Shown here in pieces: positions 8,232 to 14,609 of a DNA stretch of 31,833 bases (position 1 is its first letter; every line of letters begins with the position of its first letter). Below the pieces are notes generated by a model. That model was not told where the DNA came from. It worked only from the letters and a program-made list of their open reading frames with translations, and did not search any database. The stretch is taken from assembly GCA_937893835.1 (NCBI GenBank), contig CALCSS010000004.1:1-31833 (forward strand), read 5' to 3'. The position numbers and the translations under genes are program-made. Source of the stretch: an uncultured Fidelibacterota bacterium (GTDB taxonomy: Bacteria; Fidelibacterota; Marinisomatia; Marinisomatales; UBA1611).

Positions 8232-9008
8232 TTATTCGAGAGGGTGCATATTAAAATTTTTTTCATCAAAATATCGAATGCGATTTGGTATGGTCCGTTC
8301 TATCTTTTCTTTTAATGACTGAGAAATTCTTTCAGGACGATATCTAATCGCAAAATAAGGTAAATAACTTTCAGCAATATCTTCTCTTTCTGGATTTTCC
8401 TCAGCATAACTTGATATGAAAATGCAATCTTTTGATTGAGCCTCAAGCCAATCTGCGTTTTTGGCATGATAGGAATCAAGCGATGTGTGCGATGCCTCAT
8501 GCACAAAGGTTTCCTCTAAAATACCTTGTCCCTCGTAATGTTTGATTGACCAGTCGGTATGAATTAATAAGTTGTTATTCCCTCCACCAAATGGTTTTAG
8601 ACCTTTATGTATCCAAACTGTCTCTACATCCTTCCTTAACTGTGTGGTCAAACGTCCAATTACAATAGCATACTTTTCTGCTTGGATCTGAGCTGTTTTA
8701 AAATCTCCAAACTCAGGATTTACCTGTATCTCAATTTGTAATCCATCATTATATTTTGCAGGAAATAGAAATGGTTTCTCATTTATCCAATCTGCATCTC
8801 TTCTATCATACATTACTCTCGGTGCTGTTCCGTTATAATATAAACTTTCAAATGTAGTAGGGTCATCAGGTGTGATAATATCAGGGTCAATAAAGATCGT
8901 TCCACTAAAAGGTGCCGTTCCATGATCTGTACATTCAGATGCTAATCCATAAGTAAAGATTGTAAGAATAAAAAGTATTGGTCTTTGTTTGATTTTGAGT
9001 GTTTTCAT
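8232..9008 (-). CDS. Secreted putative zinc metallopeptidase-like protein (HExxH)
   Basis: A 258-residue exported protein that I cannot place in a named family. Residues 1-24 form a signal peptide (basic start, hydrophobic core FILTIFTYGLAS). The key feature is His170-Glu171-Ala-Ser-His174 in 'ETFVHEASHTSLDSYH', the HExxH zinc-binding and catalytic signature. About 35 residues later comes 'REDIAES' (Glu209-Glu213), the type of acidic helix that supplies the third ligand in gluzincins. The region between 85 and 135 (LQIEIQVNPEFG onward) is probably beta-rich scaffold. This predicts a periplasmic or secreted single-domain metallopeptidase; activity is inference. Its ATG overlaps the stop of a 36-codon membrane-protein gene (ATGA), so the two are translationally coupled. 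The neighbouring MocA oxidoreductase gives no direct clue to the target. Confidence 0.7.
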   Translation of the reverse strand: MKTLKIKQRPILFILTIFTYGLASECTDHGTAPFSGTIFIDPDIITPDDPTTFESLYYNGTAPRVMYDRRDADWINEKPFLFPAKYNDGLQIEIQVNPEFGDFKTAQIQAEKYAIVIGRLTTQLRKDVETVWIHKGLKPFGGGNNNLLIHTDWSIKHYEGQGILEETFVHEASHTSLDSYHAKNADWLEAQSKDCIFISSYAEENPEREDIAESYLPYFAIRYRPERISQSLKEKIERTIPNRIRYFDEKNFNMHPLE

Positions 9009-9115
9009 TGATTTAACAAATAAAAAGTTAGAAAAATGAATAATAATGTGATCACCATAGCAAGGAAGTTCAGAGGTCTTCTCTTTTTTAATTCTTCTTT
9101 ATCATATTCAATCAT
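9005..9115 (-). CDS. Single-pass small membrane protein (36 aa)
   Basis: A 36-codon gene directly before the HExxH protein. It starts at ATG 9115 with an AGAAG-like ribosome site about 6 bases upstream and ends in a TGA that shares bases with the ATG of the next gene (ATGA overlap). The product has a charged N-terminus (MIEYDKEELKKRRP) and one clean transmembrane helix (about residues 16-34, FLAMVITLLFIFLTFYLL). The positive residues before the helix predict that the N-terminus stays in the cytoplasm. The overlap with the next gene is the main evidence that it is genuine. A partner, chaperone or anchor for the secreted HExxH protein is a plausible but untested role. Confidence 0.62.
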   Translation of the reverse strand: MIEYDKEELKKRRPLNFLAMVITLLFIFLTFYLLNQ

Positions 9116-9151
9116 ATTCAACTTCTATTAATTAGTCTAGCAAAACTTGTA

Positions 9152-9472
9152 TCAATTATACCAAACACCCAGACCTCTTTTTCGCAATGATTTTCCTAAC
9201 ATTTCTTCGATGTTCTCTGCGTCTTTTCTTGTAGGGATAGGATTGTATTTCTCATAGAGATCAGGTCTTAGTCTTACACCGTATATTTTTGCGTATTTAT
9301 TTGATTTATAGCCTTCTTTATGCTGTTCAAATCTTAACTTGGGGACTCTACTTGATTGCCCAACATAAACACATCCATTCCCTTTGATATATTTTGGATT
9401 TCTTTTACGGAACTTATTATAGGTCGCAACTTTTTCATCTAGTTCAATAACATATACATAATATTTTTTCAT
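9152..9472 (-). CDS. Stand-alone GIY-YIG-fold nuclease-like protein
   Basis: A 106-residue protein that consists only of a GIY-YIG-like domain. The first strand 'YYVYVIELD' and, about 25 residues later, 'GCVYVGQSSRVPKLRFEQH' correspond to the two halves of the GIY...YIG motif (here VYV and VYV-G) plus the helix Arg and His. A C-terminal Glu in 'AENIEEMLGKSLRKRG' fits the metal-binding Glu. It is small like UPF0213/SLX1-type stand-alone members and lacks a DNA-binding extension, so homing-endonuclease activity is not supported. It starts at ATG 9472 and is the first gene of a minus-strand run down to about 6538. A perfect CRP-like palindrome lies about 70 bp upstream of the start and may control it. 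Confidence 0.75.
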   Translation of the reverse strand: MKKYYVYVIELDEKVATYNKFRKRNPKYIKGNGCVYVGQSSRVPKLRFEQHKEGYKSNKYAKIYGVRLRPDLYEKYNPIPTRKDAENIEEMLGKSLRKRGLGVWYN

Positions 9473-9540
9473 ATATCAATCTACTGCTCAACCGTTTTAC
9501 ATTCAAAAACCACTTTTTTAAATATTTTATTTTTGGCCTA

Positions 9541-9558
9541 TTGTGATATACATCACAA
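9541..9558. promoter_or_regulatory. CRP/FNR-family operator palindrome
   Basis: TTGTGATATACATCACAA is a perfect inverted repeat with 7-base arms (TTGTGAT/ATCACAA) around ATAC. It fits the CRP consensus TGTGA-N6-TCACA exactly. On the minus side it lies 69 bases upstream of the GIY-YIG gene start, with AT-rich -10 candidates (TATTTA at 9524-9519) about 28 bases from its centre. On the plus side a TATAGT hexamer at 9583-9588 would place the operator centre near -45. It could therefore activate either direction. The motif is seen directly; a CRP/FNR-type regulator is inferred and no such gene is in the window. Confidence 0.65.
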
Positions 9559-9621
9559 GTATATTTTACTAATAAATCGTTTTATAGTTGATGACTGGTC
9601 TGCAGTATAGAAGACTATTTT

Positions 9622-9668
9622 AGGTGGAGGTGTTGATTCTTCTTACCTCGGATGTAACACCTCTACCT
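9622..9668. other. Long hairpin, 13-base arms and 21-base loop
   Basis: The left arm AGGTGGAGGTGTT (9622-9634) pairs with AACACCTCTACCT (9656-9668) with a single G-T wobble on the plus-strand RNA. The loop includes ACCTC (9645-9649), which can alternatively pair with GAGGT in the left arm, so two mutually exclusive folds are possible. No T-tract follows on the plus strand, so it is not an ordinary terminator. It lies about 27 bases after a likely start for a plus-strand transcript driven from the TATAGT at 9583-9588. A folded RNA leader or an independent small RNA is possible; nothing known is recognised. Confidence 0.5.
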
Positions 9669-9674
9669 GATCTT

Positions 9675-9747
9675 ATTGACTAGATGGATTAGAATAGTGA
9701 GCCAATGGTTTAAAAAGTCATTGCTCTACCAATTGTACGGTTGCAGA
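9675..9747 (-). pseudogene. Decayed tRNA-Lys(UUU)-like sequence
   Basis: Read on the minus strand, AATTGGTAGAGCA (9734-9722) equals the tRNA D-loop and 3' D-stem consensus (A14 to A26). At exact canonical spacing follow an anticodon stem ATGAC, a 7-base loop TTTTTAA with U33, anticodon UUU and A37-A38, a 5-base variable loop and a T-loop-like TTCTAAT at positions 54-60. However, the 5' D-stem is GTAC instead of GCTC, the anticodon stem has two mismatches, the T-stem does not pair, and no 7-bp acceptor stem or CCA can be formed. It is therefore best read as a tRNA relic and not a working gene. Span is set by canonical numbering 1 to 73. Confidence 0.45.
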
Positions 9748-9799
9748 TATAGAGTTTAGTATAAGTGGTAAAAAAAGTTTAAAAAAACAACTTTATCAG

Positions 9800-9829
9800 T
9801 TGCGATTAATTTTCAATATGTTCTATACT
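9800..9829 (+). promoter_or_regulatory. Candidate sigma70-type promoter upstream of sORF/tmRNA
   Basis: TTGCGA (9800-9805) and TATACT (9824-9829) are 18 bases apart, close to consensus -35 and -10 hexamers (4/6 and 5/6). Predicted start is near 9836. The transcript would contain the tiny open frame at 9881 and meet the hairpin at 9930-9961 before reaching tmRNA. It could make a short RNA of about 125 bases or, by read-through, a tmRNA precursor. No better promoter was evident immediately upstream of tmRNA. Confidence 0.4.
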
Positions 9830-9880
9830 TGTTGGCCTCTTTTTGATGATTTTTTTTAAAAGAAGTTTTAAGGAAAGAGG

Positions 9881-9952
9881 ATGAAAAATGAACTAAAGTT
9901 GATGTATAGTAAATTCAACTTTTCTTTCGAAAAGGCTTCAGGTTGGCGCTAG
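9881..9952 (+). CDS. Possible 23-codon ORF in a short transcript
   Basis: ATG 9881 is preceded by AGGAAAGAGG, a strong Shine-Dalgarno match with good spacing. The frame gives MKNELKLMYSKFNFSFEKA then SGWR and ends at TAG 9950-9952, inside the loop and right-arm boundary of the 9930-9961 hairpin. Ribosomes translating to the end would unfold the hairpin's left arm, a geometry like leader-peptide attenuators. There are no runs of regulatory codons and no protein-coding gene downstream, only tmRNA. The initiation signal is good, but the short length means chance cannot be ruled out. Confidence 0.3.
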   Translation: MKNELKLMYSKFNFSFEKASGWR

Positions 9953-9961
9953 AAGCCTTTT
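9930..9961 (+). terminator. Intrinsic terminator-like hairpin upstream of tmRNA
   Basis: AAAAGGCTTC (9930-9939) pairs perfectly with GAAGCCTTTT (9952-9961) around a 12-base loop, and TCTCATTTCT follows. The A-rich left flank and T-rich right flank give the form of a rho-independent terminator, potentially working in both directions. On the plus strand it would end the short transcript from the promoter near 9800-9829, 47 bases before tmRNA begins. Confidence 0.6.
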
Positions 9962-10008
9962 CTCATTTCTATATCAGAATTATTGAATTTGTATGTTTTT
10001 TGAAAATT

Positions 10009-10360
10009 GGGGGCGATCGGTATCGACGAGATATGAGATATGTTGAATCGCATGCGGAGGATGACAGTTCCCTCCTTAATCACCTGTCATACCTATAAAT
10101 GCCGATTACGGCTATATGGCTGCAGCTTAAGTCTACAGCTCGTTCCGGATTAGATGAGTCTATGGTCTGGTCCAGGAACGTCATCTACATAGACTAGTCT
10201 CAAATTTGTCTGTGAATTTGAGATGAAATAAAACAGACTGGTTTGTGCTTATTTTTGTCTCTGATATAAGTTCAAATGAGAAACCAATTGGAAGACTAAG
10301 CATGTAGATGATCTACATCACTCTATTTCGGACGGGAGTTCGATTCTCCCCGCCTCCACA
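10009..10360 (+). ncRNA. ssrA: Transfer-messenger RNA (tmRNA), one-piece
   Basis: Rescues stalled ribosomes by acting as alanyl-tRNA and then as a short mRNA. The 5' GGGGGCG (10009-10015) pairs fully with CGCCTCC (10351-10357), including one G-U, to form the acceptor stem. The T-arm GGGAG-TTCGATT-CTCCC lies at 10334-10350. Other landmarks are the conserved TCGACGAGAT near the 5' end, GCATGCGGAGG leading into pseudoknot 1, the tag frame at 10101-10130, and 'GACTAAGCATGTAGA' near 10293 before the 3' domain. The genome encodes ACA rather than ACCA after the stem, so CCA must be completed by nucleotidyltransferase. The length of about 350 bases is normal and there is no permutation or intron. It ends 5 bases from the convergent TonB-receptor gene stop, without an obvious terminator of its own. 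Confidence 0.97.
10101..10130 (+). other. tmRNA tag reading frame (ADYGYMAAA)
   Basis: GCC GAT TAC GGC TAT ATG GCT GCA GCT TAA reads ADYGYMAAA-stop, with the Ala resume codon at 10101. The small hydrophobic end (MAAA) fits the C-terminal degron recognised by ClpXP-type proteases, and the AD...Y core resembles tags of the Chlorobi side of the FCB group, as I recall them. The position after the pseudoknot 1 strands (ATGACAG with CTGTCAT) supports the frame. Confidence 0.85.
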
Positions 10361-10365
10361 AAAAA

Positions 10366-13011
10366 TCAAAAACTAATTTTTAAATTGATACTAGGTGTAA
10401 TTCCGAACATTGATACATTTGATTCTGAAAGCTGGGGCGTATAGGGATTGTACCTCTTATGACTTACATTGTTTTTGTTGTATATATTATAAATAGAAAA
10501 ACCAACATCCATAACTATTGGTGATATTTTCCATGATCTAGAAATGCCAATATCTAGATGATGTACCGGTGGCAGTCTCTCTTTATTGATATTGCCAGTT
10601 GTATTTATTTCAAATCCAGAACCTGGTTCAACATATATATTATTAATATCTGTATAAAGTCCACCAGATGAAAAAACCCAATTCGCAGTTATATCAATAT
10701 CCCAGATCCGTGCAATTGCTACAGTTTTTAATTCATGTGATTTATCATGGTCTGCTAGGAATGATTCACTATTATTAAAAAATGGGAAATTATATTCTGT
10801 TTGATTAAAATGATATGATACCCATCCCCTGATTACACCACTTTTCTTCCTTAAGATTAATTCAATCCCAATTTTTTCTCCAGAGCCTAGAATAATCCTA
10901 GAAGTAGAGTTTTCTTTATGGTCAAAAATTGTGGAAAAGTCGTCAAGCCGAAAAAGATTATTCATTGAACATTCATAGGCACTAAATGAGGCAGCATATT
11001 TTATATTATCCCAATTTAGTCCCAAGTTTTTATTTAGCGAGGTAGTAATTGGAATACCATCTGAAGACAGTAACCAATTATTTTGGACCGTAGTCTCATT
11101 TTTAAGATGATGGACAAATTGGTGATGTTGTCCAAATGATGCTTCCAAGGAGAGGTTAAGATGTGTTTTATATTTTATTGATAGTCGAGGTTCTTGATAG
11201 AATTTATTATTGTTCATTTCAAAATATAGAACTCTGATTCCCGATTTTATTTCCAATTGATTGAAGGGCCTCCATTCATCTTCTAAAAAGAATGTGTGAC
11301 TGAATGCCCTTTGTTTTACAAAAGATGAATTATATGATGTGCCATCTTTATTAATTGATTTATTGATTACCTCAAAATATGTTTCTTGTATCCCGGTCGA
11401 AATACTATGATTTTTTATTCCTTTATATTGTTGATGAAAGCGAATGGATCTATCAGAAAACTTATTGGTGGTTTTTGCTTCATTCATCAATGAATATGTA
11501 TCATCATTCATTTTGGGATATTGTAATGATAAAGAATTATTTTTGATATTATATCGAGATAAACTTAAATGAGAATTGTAATTAGGGCTCCAATTAGAAT
11601 AACAATTCATTACCATGCCCTCGTTTTTAATTTTATTACCTTCTTTGATCAACACATCATCACTACCCAATATTGAATTAAATCCAAAATACCCTCTATC
11701 TTCTAAAGATGAATCAATGCCATTTATATGAGTTATTGTCAATCTATGTTTCGGAGTAATCAGTAAAGAAAGTCTACTAATTATATCTTGATAAGATGAC
11801 CAAATATCATAGTCACTTGATATTTGATCATTTTCTTCGGATGCAGATTCAGTTAATAAATTGAAACGATCATCTCCAGTGACATATTTCTGAATCGAGG
11901 TATAAAGTGTAGAATAATGATTTGAAGGATTAGACCTTCTATAGGTCACTATATAACTACCTCTTTTGAATATAGGTATTTCTGCTGAAACACCTTGGCT
12001 CAACAAATTCCCATATAATGAACCATGTGCATCAATACTATTACCAGACCGGCAAGAAAGGTCAATTACACTAGATATGCGTCCACCATACTTTGAAGGT
12101 ATACTACCTTTGTATACTTGGATATCTTTAATTGCATTTGCTGAGATTCCACTTACAAACCCAAACATATGCCCAGTTTGATATATGGGCATCCAGTCTA
12201 ATAAGATAAGATTTTGATCTGGCGATCCACCACGAATATATAGATTTGATGTCTCTCCGAGACCCAATTGAACTCCAGGGAGGAACTGCAATGAACGAAA
12301 AATATCAACTTCACCCAAATTTGGTAGTGTAGATATATGCCTAGGGGAAAAAGATACCTGCCCTAGATTATTAGAACGGTCCATAAATTCCTTTGGTGTC
12401 CCAAATATTGAGATTTCCTTAGAAGATAATATCTTTGGTGTTAAACGAATTTCAAAAATTTTCTTATTATCTTTTGGGAAAGTAATATTTAGTATTTTAC
12501 TCTCATATCCAATGTATGATATGCTCAATGAGCAGGTTTCTACATAGATGTTTGATATTGAAAATATACCATCGTGGTTTGAGATATCTCCCAATGATAA
12601 GCTTGGGATAAAAATATTTGAATATGGTATAGGCTCATTTGTTAATTGGTCTACTATTCTACCAGATATAATGAAATAAGGCTCAGATTGTGGTAGTAGA
12701 ACAATAAATTGAGAATTATTTTTTTCCCATGTCAAATTAGTAGATGAGAGCACTGTAGACACTGCTTCATCAATATTACATTCATTACATCTAGCTGTGA
12801 CAAGGATATTGGGTATGCTATCTGGAAATACTATTGAAACATTATGTTCCTCAATAAGTCTTTGCAACGCAGGTTTCAATTCTAGATCCTTGAAATCGAA
12901 TACGATTTTTTCTTGAGATAAAAGAGGAATTTTAAACCCTAGAAAAATTAGGGTTGCTATAAGGAATGTATAATCTAGTTTTATTATTTTAGAGGATGGT
13001 ACAGATATCAT
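10366..13011 (-). CDS. TonB-dependent outer-membrane receptor with STN signalling domain
   Basis: An 881-residue FecA-like transducer. Domains in order: signal peptide (about 1-32, hydrophobic FLIATLIFLGFKIPLLSQ), STN domain (about 36-105, 'FDFKDLELKPALQRLIEEHN' onward), carboxypeptidase-regulatory-like beta sandwich (about 112-190, GRIVDQLTNEPIPYSNIFIP...YIGYES), plug (about 215-325, with LYIRGGSPDQNLILLDWMPIY and KGSIPSKYGGRISSVID), then a beta barrel ending in Phe. The STN domain is what contacts FecR in Fec-type systems, and the fecR-like gene lies directly upstream with a 23-bp overlap. The ligand is unknown. No SusD-like lipoprotein gene follows; tmRNA comes next on the other strand. 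Translation starts at ATG 13011 inside the end of fecR. Confidence 0.93.
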   Translation of the reverse strand: MISVPSSKIIKLDYTFLIATLIFLGFKIPLLSQEKIVFDFKDLELKPALQRLIEEHNVSIVFPDSIPNILVTARCNECNIDEAVSTVLSSTNLTWEKNNSQFIVLLPQSEPYFIISGRIVDQLTNEPIPYSNIFIPSLSLGDISNHDGIFSISNIYVETCSLSISYIGYESKILNITFPKDNKKIFEIRLTPKILSSKEISIFGTPKEFMDRSNNLGQVSFSPRHISTLPNLGEVDIFRSLQFLPGVQLGLGETSNLYIRGGSPDQNLILLDWMPIYQTGHMFGFVSGISANAIKDIQVYKGSIPSKYGGRISSVIDLSCRSGNSIDAHGSLYGNLLSQGVSAEIPIFKRGSYIVTYRRSNPSNHYSTLYTSIQKYVTGDDRFNLLTESASEENDQISSDYDIWSSYQDIISRLSLLITPKHRLTITHINGIDSSLEDRGYFGFNSILGSDDVLIKEGNKIKNEGMVMNCYSNWSPNYNSHLSLSRYNIKNNSLSLQYPKMNDDTYSLMNEAKTTNKFSDRSIRFHQQYKGIKNHSISTGIQETYFEVINKSINKDGTSYNSSFVKQRAFSHTFFLEDEWRPFNQLEIKSGIRVLYFEMNNNKFYQEPRLSIKYKTHLNLSLEASFGQHHQFVHHLKNETTVQNNWLLSSDGIPITTSLNKNLGLNWDNIKYAASFSAYECSMNNLFRLDDFSTIFDHKENSTSRIILGSGEKIGIELILRKKSGVIRGWVSYHFNQTEYNFPFFNNSESFLADHDKSHELKTVAIARIWDIDITANWVFSSGGLYTDINNIYVEPGSGFEINTTGNINKERLPPVHHLDIGISRSWKISPIVMDVGFSIYNIYNKNNVSHKRYNPYTPQLSESNVSMFGITPSINLKISF

Positions 13012-13861
13012 CCTCTAATTTAAACTTATGCTTGGTCAATAAGGAAACTGTGTATAATACATCATTCAAGTCTGATGCTTCAATTATGCCAGTGATAGTC
13101 AGATTTTTAAGATTTTGGTCTAAAAATTTGATTTGGATATCAAAGGTACGTTCAATCTCAGAGCATAATTCATCTAATCTTGTTTCATTGCAATAAAACT
13201 TTTGATTTATCCAATCCGGATATTCCTTTATAGAAATATCGACTATGTCTTTTTCTTCAAATGAAGATTCGACTTCAATGAATTGACCTTTTGATAAATG
13301 AATGGAATAGGATTCATTTGATAATTTTATCCTTCCATCGTTAACACCTACTTCAAAACCATCTTCTCTTGAACGTACATTAAATGATGTCCCCAGAACA
13401 GATATTACACCATAGGTTGTTTCTATGGTAAATGGCAAATCATTCTTTTCAACCTCAAAGTATGCTTCGCCTGTTAGTTTTATCGATCGATTATCAATAT
13501 TATAGTTACGGCCATAAATGATCTTACTTTTGGAATTGAGTATTATCTTTGTTCCATCTGATAGTAAAATAGTCTCATTTTGTGCATTACCAGTGAGAAT
13601 TTTTTTAGTGAAAAAGAAGTTGTATGCCAAAGGAGATAAAAGAGCAAATATCAGTCCATAAGCTATTGCAATATTGATCTTGTTGCCCATATTGGGCCAG
13701 AGTTTCCAACTTGATTCCTTTTTAGTTATGCCAAAATTATTTTGATCTATTTTCATTTCTTGGACAAGACGGTCCCACACTGCATCCTTGTCAGGAACAG
13801 GTGGAAGTTGAGTCTGTGTACTAACTTCCCAGATAAGTTTTTCTTTATTATCTAACTTCAA
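12989..13861 (-). CDS. FecR-type anti-sigma factor
   Basis: A 290-residue inner-membrane regulator. The cytoplasmic N-terminus (about 1-55) is followed by a single helix (about 58-80, IAIAYGLIFALLSPLAY). The periplasmic FecR domain includes 'ILLSDGTKIILNSKSKI', 'LTGEAYFEVEKNDLPFTI' and 'VISVLGTSFNVRSREDG'. A DUF4974-like C-terminal domain (about 220-288) resembles an STN fold and would pair with the receptor's STN domain. The role is to hold the ECF sigma factor until the outer-membrane receptor signals ligand binding. The gene follows the sigma gene by 61 bp and overlaps the receptor gene by 23 bp. The ATG at 13861 gives a complete family-length protein. Confidence 0.92.
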   Translation of the reverse strand: MKLDNKEKLIWEVSTQTQLPPVPDKDAVWDRLVQEMKIDQNNFGITKKESSWKLWPNMGNKINIAIAYGLIFALLSPLAYNFFFTKKILTGNAQNETILLSDGTKIILNSKSKIIYGRNYNIDNRSIKLTGEAYFEVEKNDLPFTIETTYGVISVLGTSFNVRSREDGFEVGVNDGRIKLSNESYSIHLSKGQFIEVESSFEEKDIVDISIKEYPDWINQKFYCNETRLDELCSEIERTFDIQIKFLDQNLKNLTITGIIEASDLNDVLYTVSLLTKHKFKLEDDICTIL

Positions 13862-13922
13862 TTTTAACGAATATGTTTATTGTCTCTCAGCACAATAATA
13901 ACGATATATAACCGTATATCAC

Positions 13923-14468
13923 TCACAAATAGTTATCTAAATTTTTTTTCAAAACCTTTAAAGCCCTATATATTTGATTTTCAACTGTTCTAACACTAAG
14001 ATCTAACATTCCTGCAATTTCTGGATTAGTCCTACCCTCCATACGACTTAATATAAAAATTGATCTACATTTATCAGGAAGTTTTTCATTGACAATTCTA
14101 TGAATCTCTTCCTCAAGCATATTTGCTTGAGTTACTTTCTCTGGATCATCAAAATGAGATTTCCCAAAATCTGGTAACTGGTTCTGATGCCGATTCCTGA
14201 CCTCAATGTGTCTGAAGTGATCATAACATAGGTTAGTGGATATGCGTGCAATAAGTGAAAAGAATGATTTTTCTGGTACTAAAGATTCTCTTTTTTTCCA
14301 AACTCTCAAAAAAGTCTCTTGAGTGATATCCTCAGCTAGATCACTATCTCGTACCCTGTAGGCCACAAATCGGAACAAGGTGTCATAAAAATCAGAAAAT
14401 AGTTGGCGAAATGCTGTTTTATCTGAATTTTTGACCTTTTTGAGAAGATTTTTTTCTATTTCTTTCAT
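13923..14468 (-). CDS. ECF RNA polymerase sigma factor (FecI-like)
   Basis: A 181-residue sigma70-family factor with only regions 2 and 4. Region 2 (about 20-85) includes 'AEDITQETFLRVWKKRE', the -10 recognition and core-binding helix. Region 4 (about 125-177) includes 'EGRTNPEIAGMLDLSVRTVENQIYRALKVL', the helix-turn-helix for the -35 element. It is the first gene of the sigma/FecR/receptor cassette and is divergent from the ALDH3 gene, with 141 bp between them where both promoters must lie. In Fec-type systems the sigma factor activates its own receptor genes after ligand sensing; that regulation is inferred here from gene order. Confidence 0.93.
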   Translation of the reverse strand: MKEIEKNLLKKVKNSDKTAFRQLFSDFYDTLFRFVAYRVRDSDLAEDITQETFLRVWKKRESLVPEKSFFSLIARISTNLCYDHFRHIEVRNRHQNQLPDFGKSHFDDPEKVTQANMLEEEIHRIVNEKLPDKCRSIFILSRMEGRTNPEIAGMLDLSVRTVENQIYRALKVLKKNLDNYL

Positions 14469-14609
14469 AGTAAAATTGAGATGAATTTAACTGGACTTAC
14501 TTTATTTAAACAGGTCATCATAGAATAATTAAACTCGTTTTATAATATTATTTATCACGAACACAATGATTTTAAAAATTTCAAACATAACGTAGCTTTT
14601 ATTCTGTAT

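Larger units (their letters stand above)
9473..10008. other. Gene-free intergenic region with several non-coding signals
   Basis: This 536-base stretch between the GIY-YIG gene and tmRNA has no protein gene of normal size. Reading from left to right it contains a perfect 7+7 palindrome of CRP type, a long imperfect hairpin, a decayed tRNA-Lys-like sequence on the minus strand, and a sigma70-type promoter followed by a tiny open frame and a strong hairpin with T-tract. The separate entries give positions. It is the only gene-free stretch longer than 300 bases in the window. Confidence 0.8.

Noticed and set aside
9152..10360. GIY-YIG gene as a homing endonuclease of an element inserted at tmRNA
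   Set aside because: The tmRNA is complete and unbroken, the GIY-YIG protein has no DNA-recognition extension, and no integrase, direct repeats or intron were seen.
14469..14609. TATAAT at 14541-14546 as a promoter for the ALDH3 gene or, reversed, for the ECF sigma gene
   Set aside because: A promoter must exist in this divergent gap, but no acceptable -35 hexamer is at the right distance in either direction, so no single site is called.
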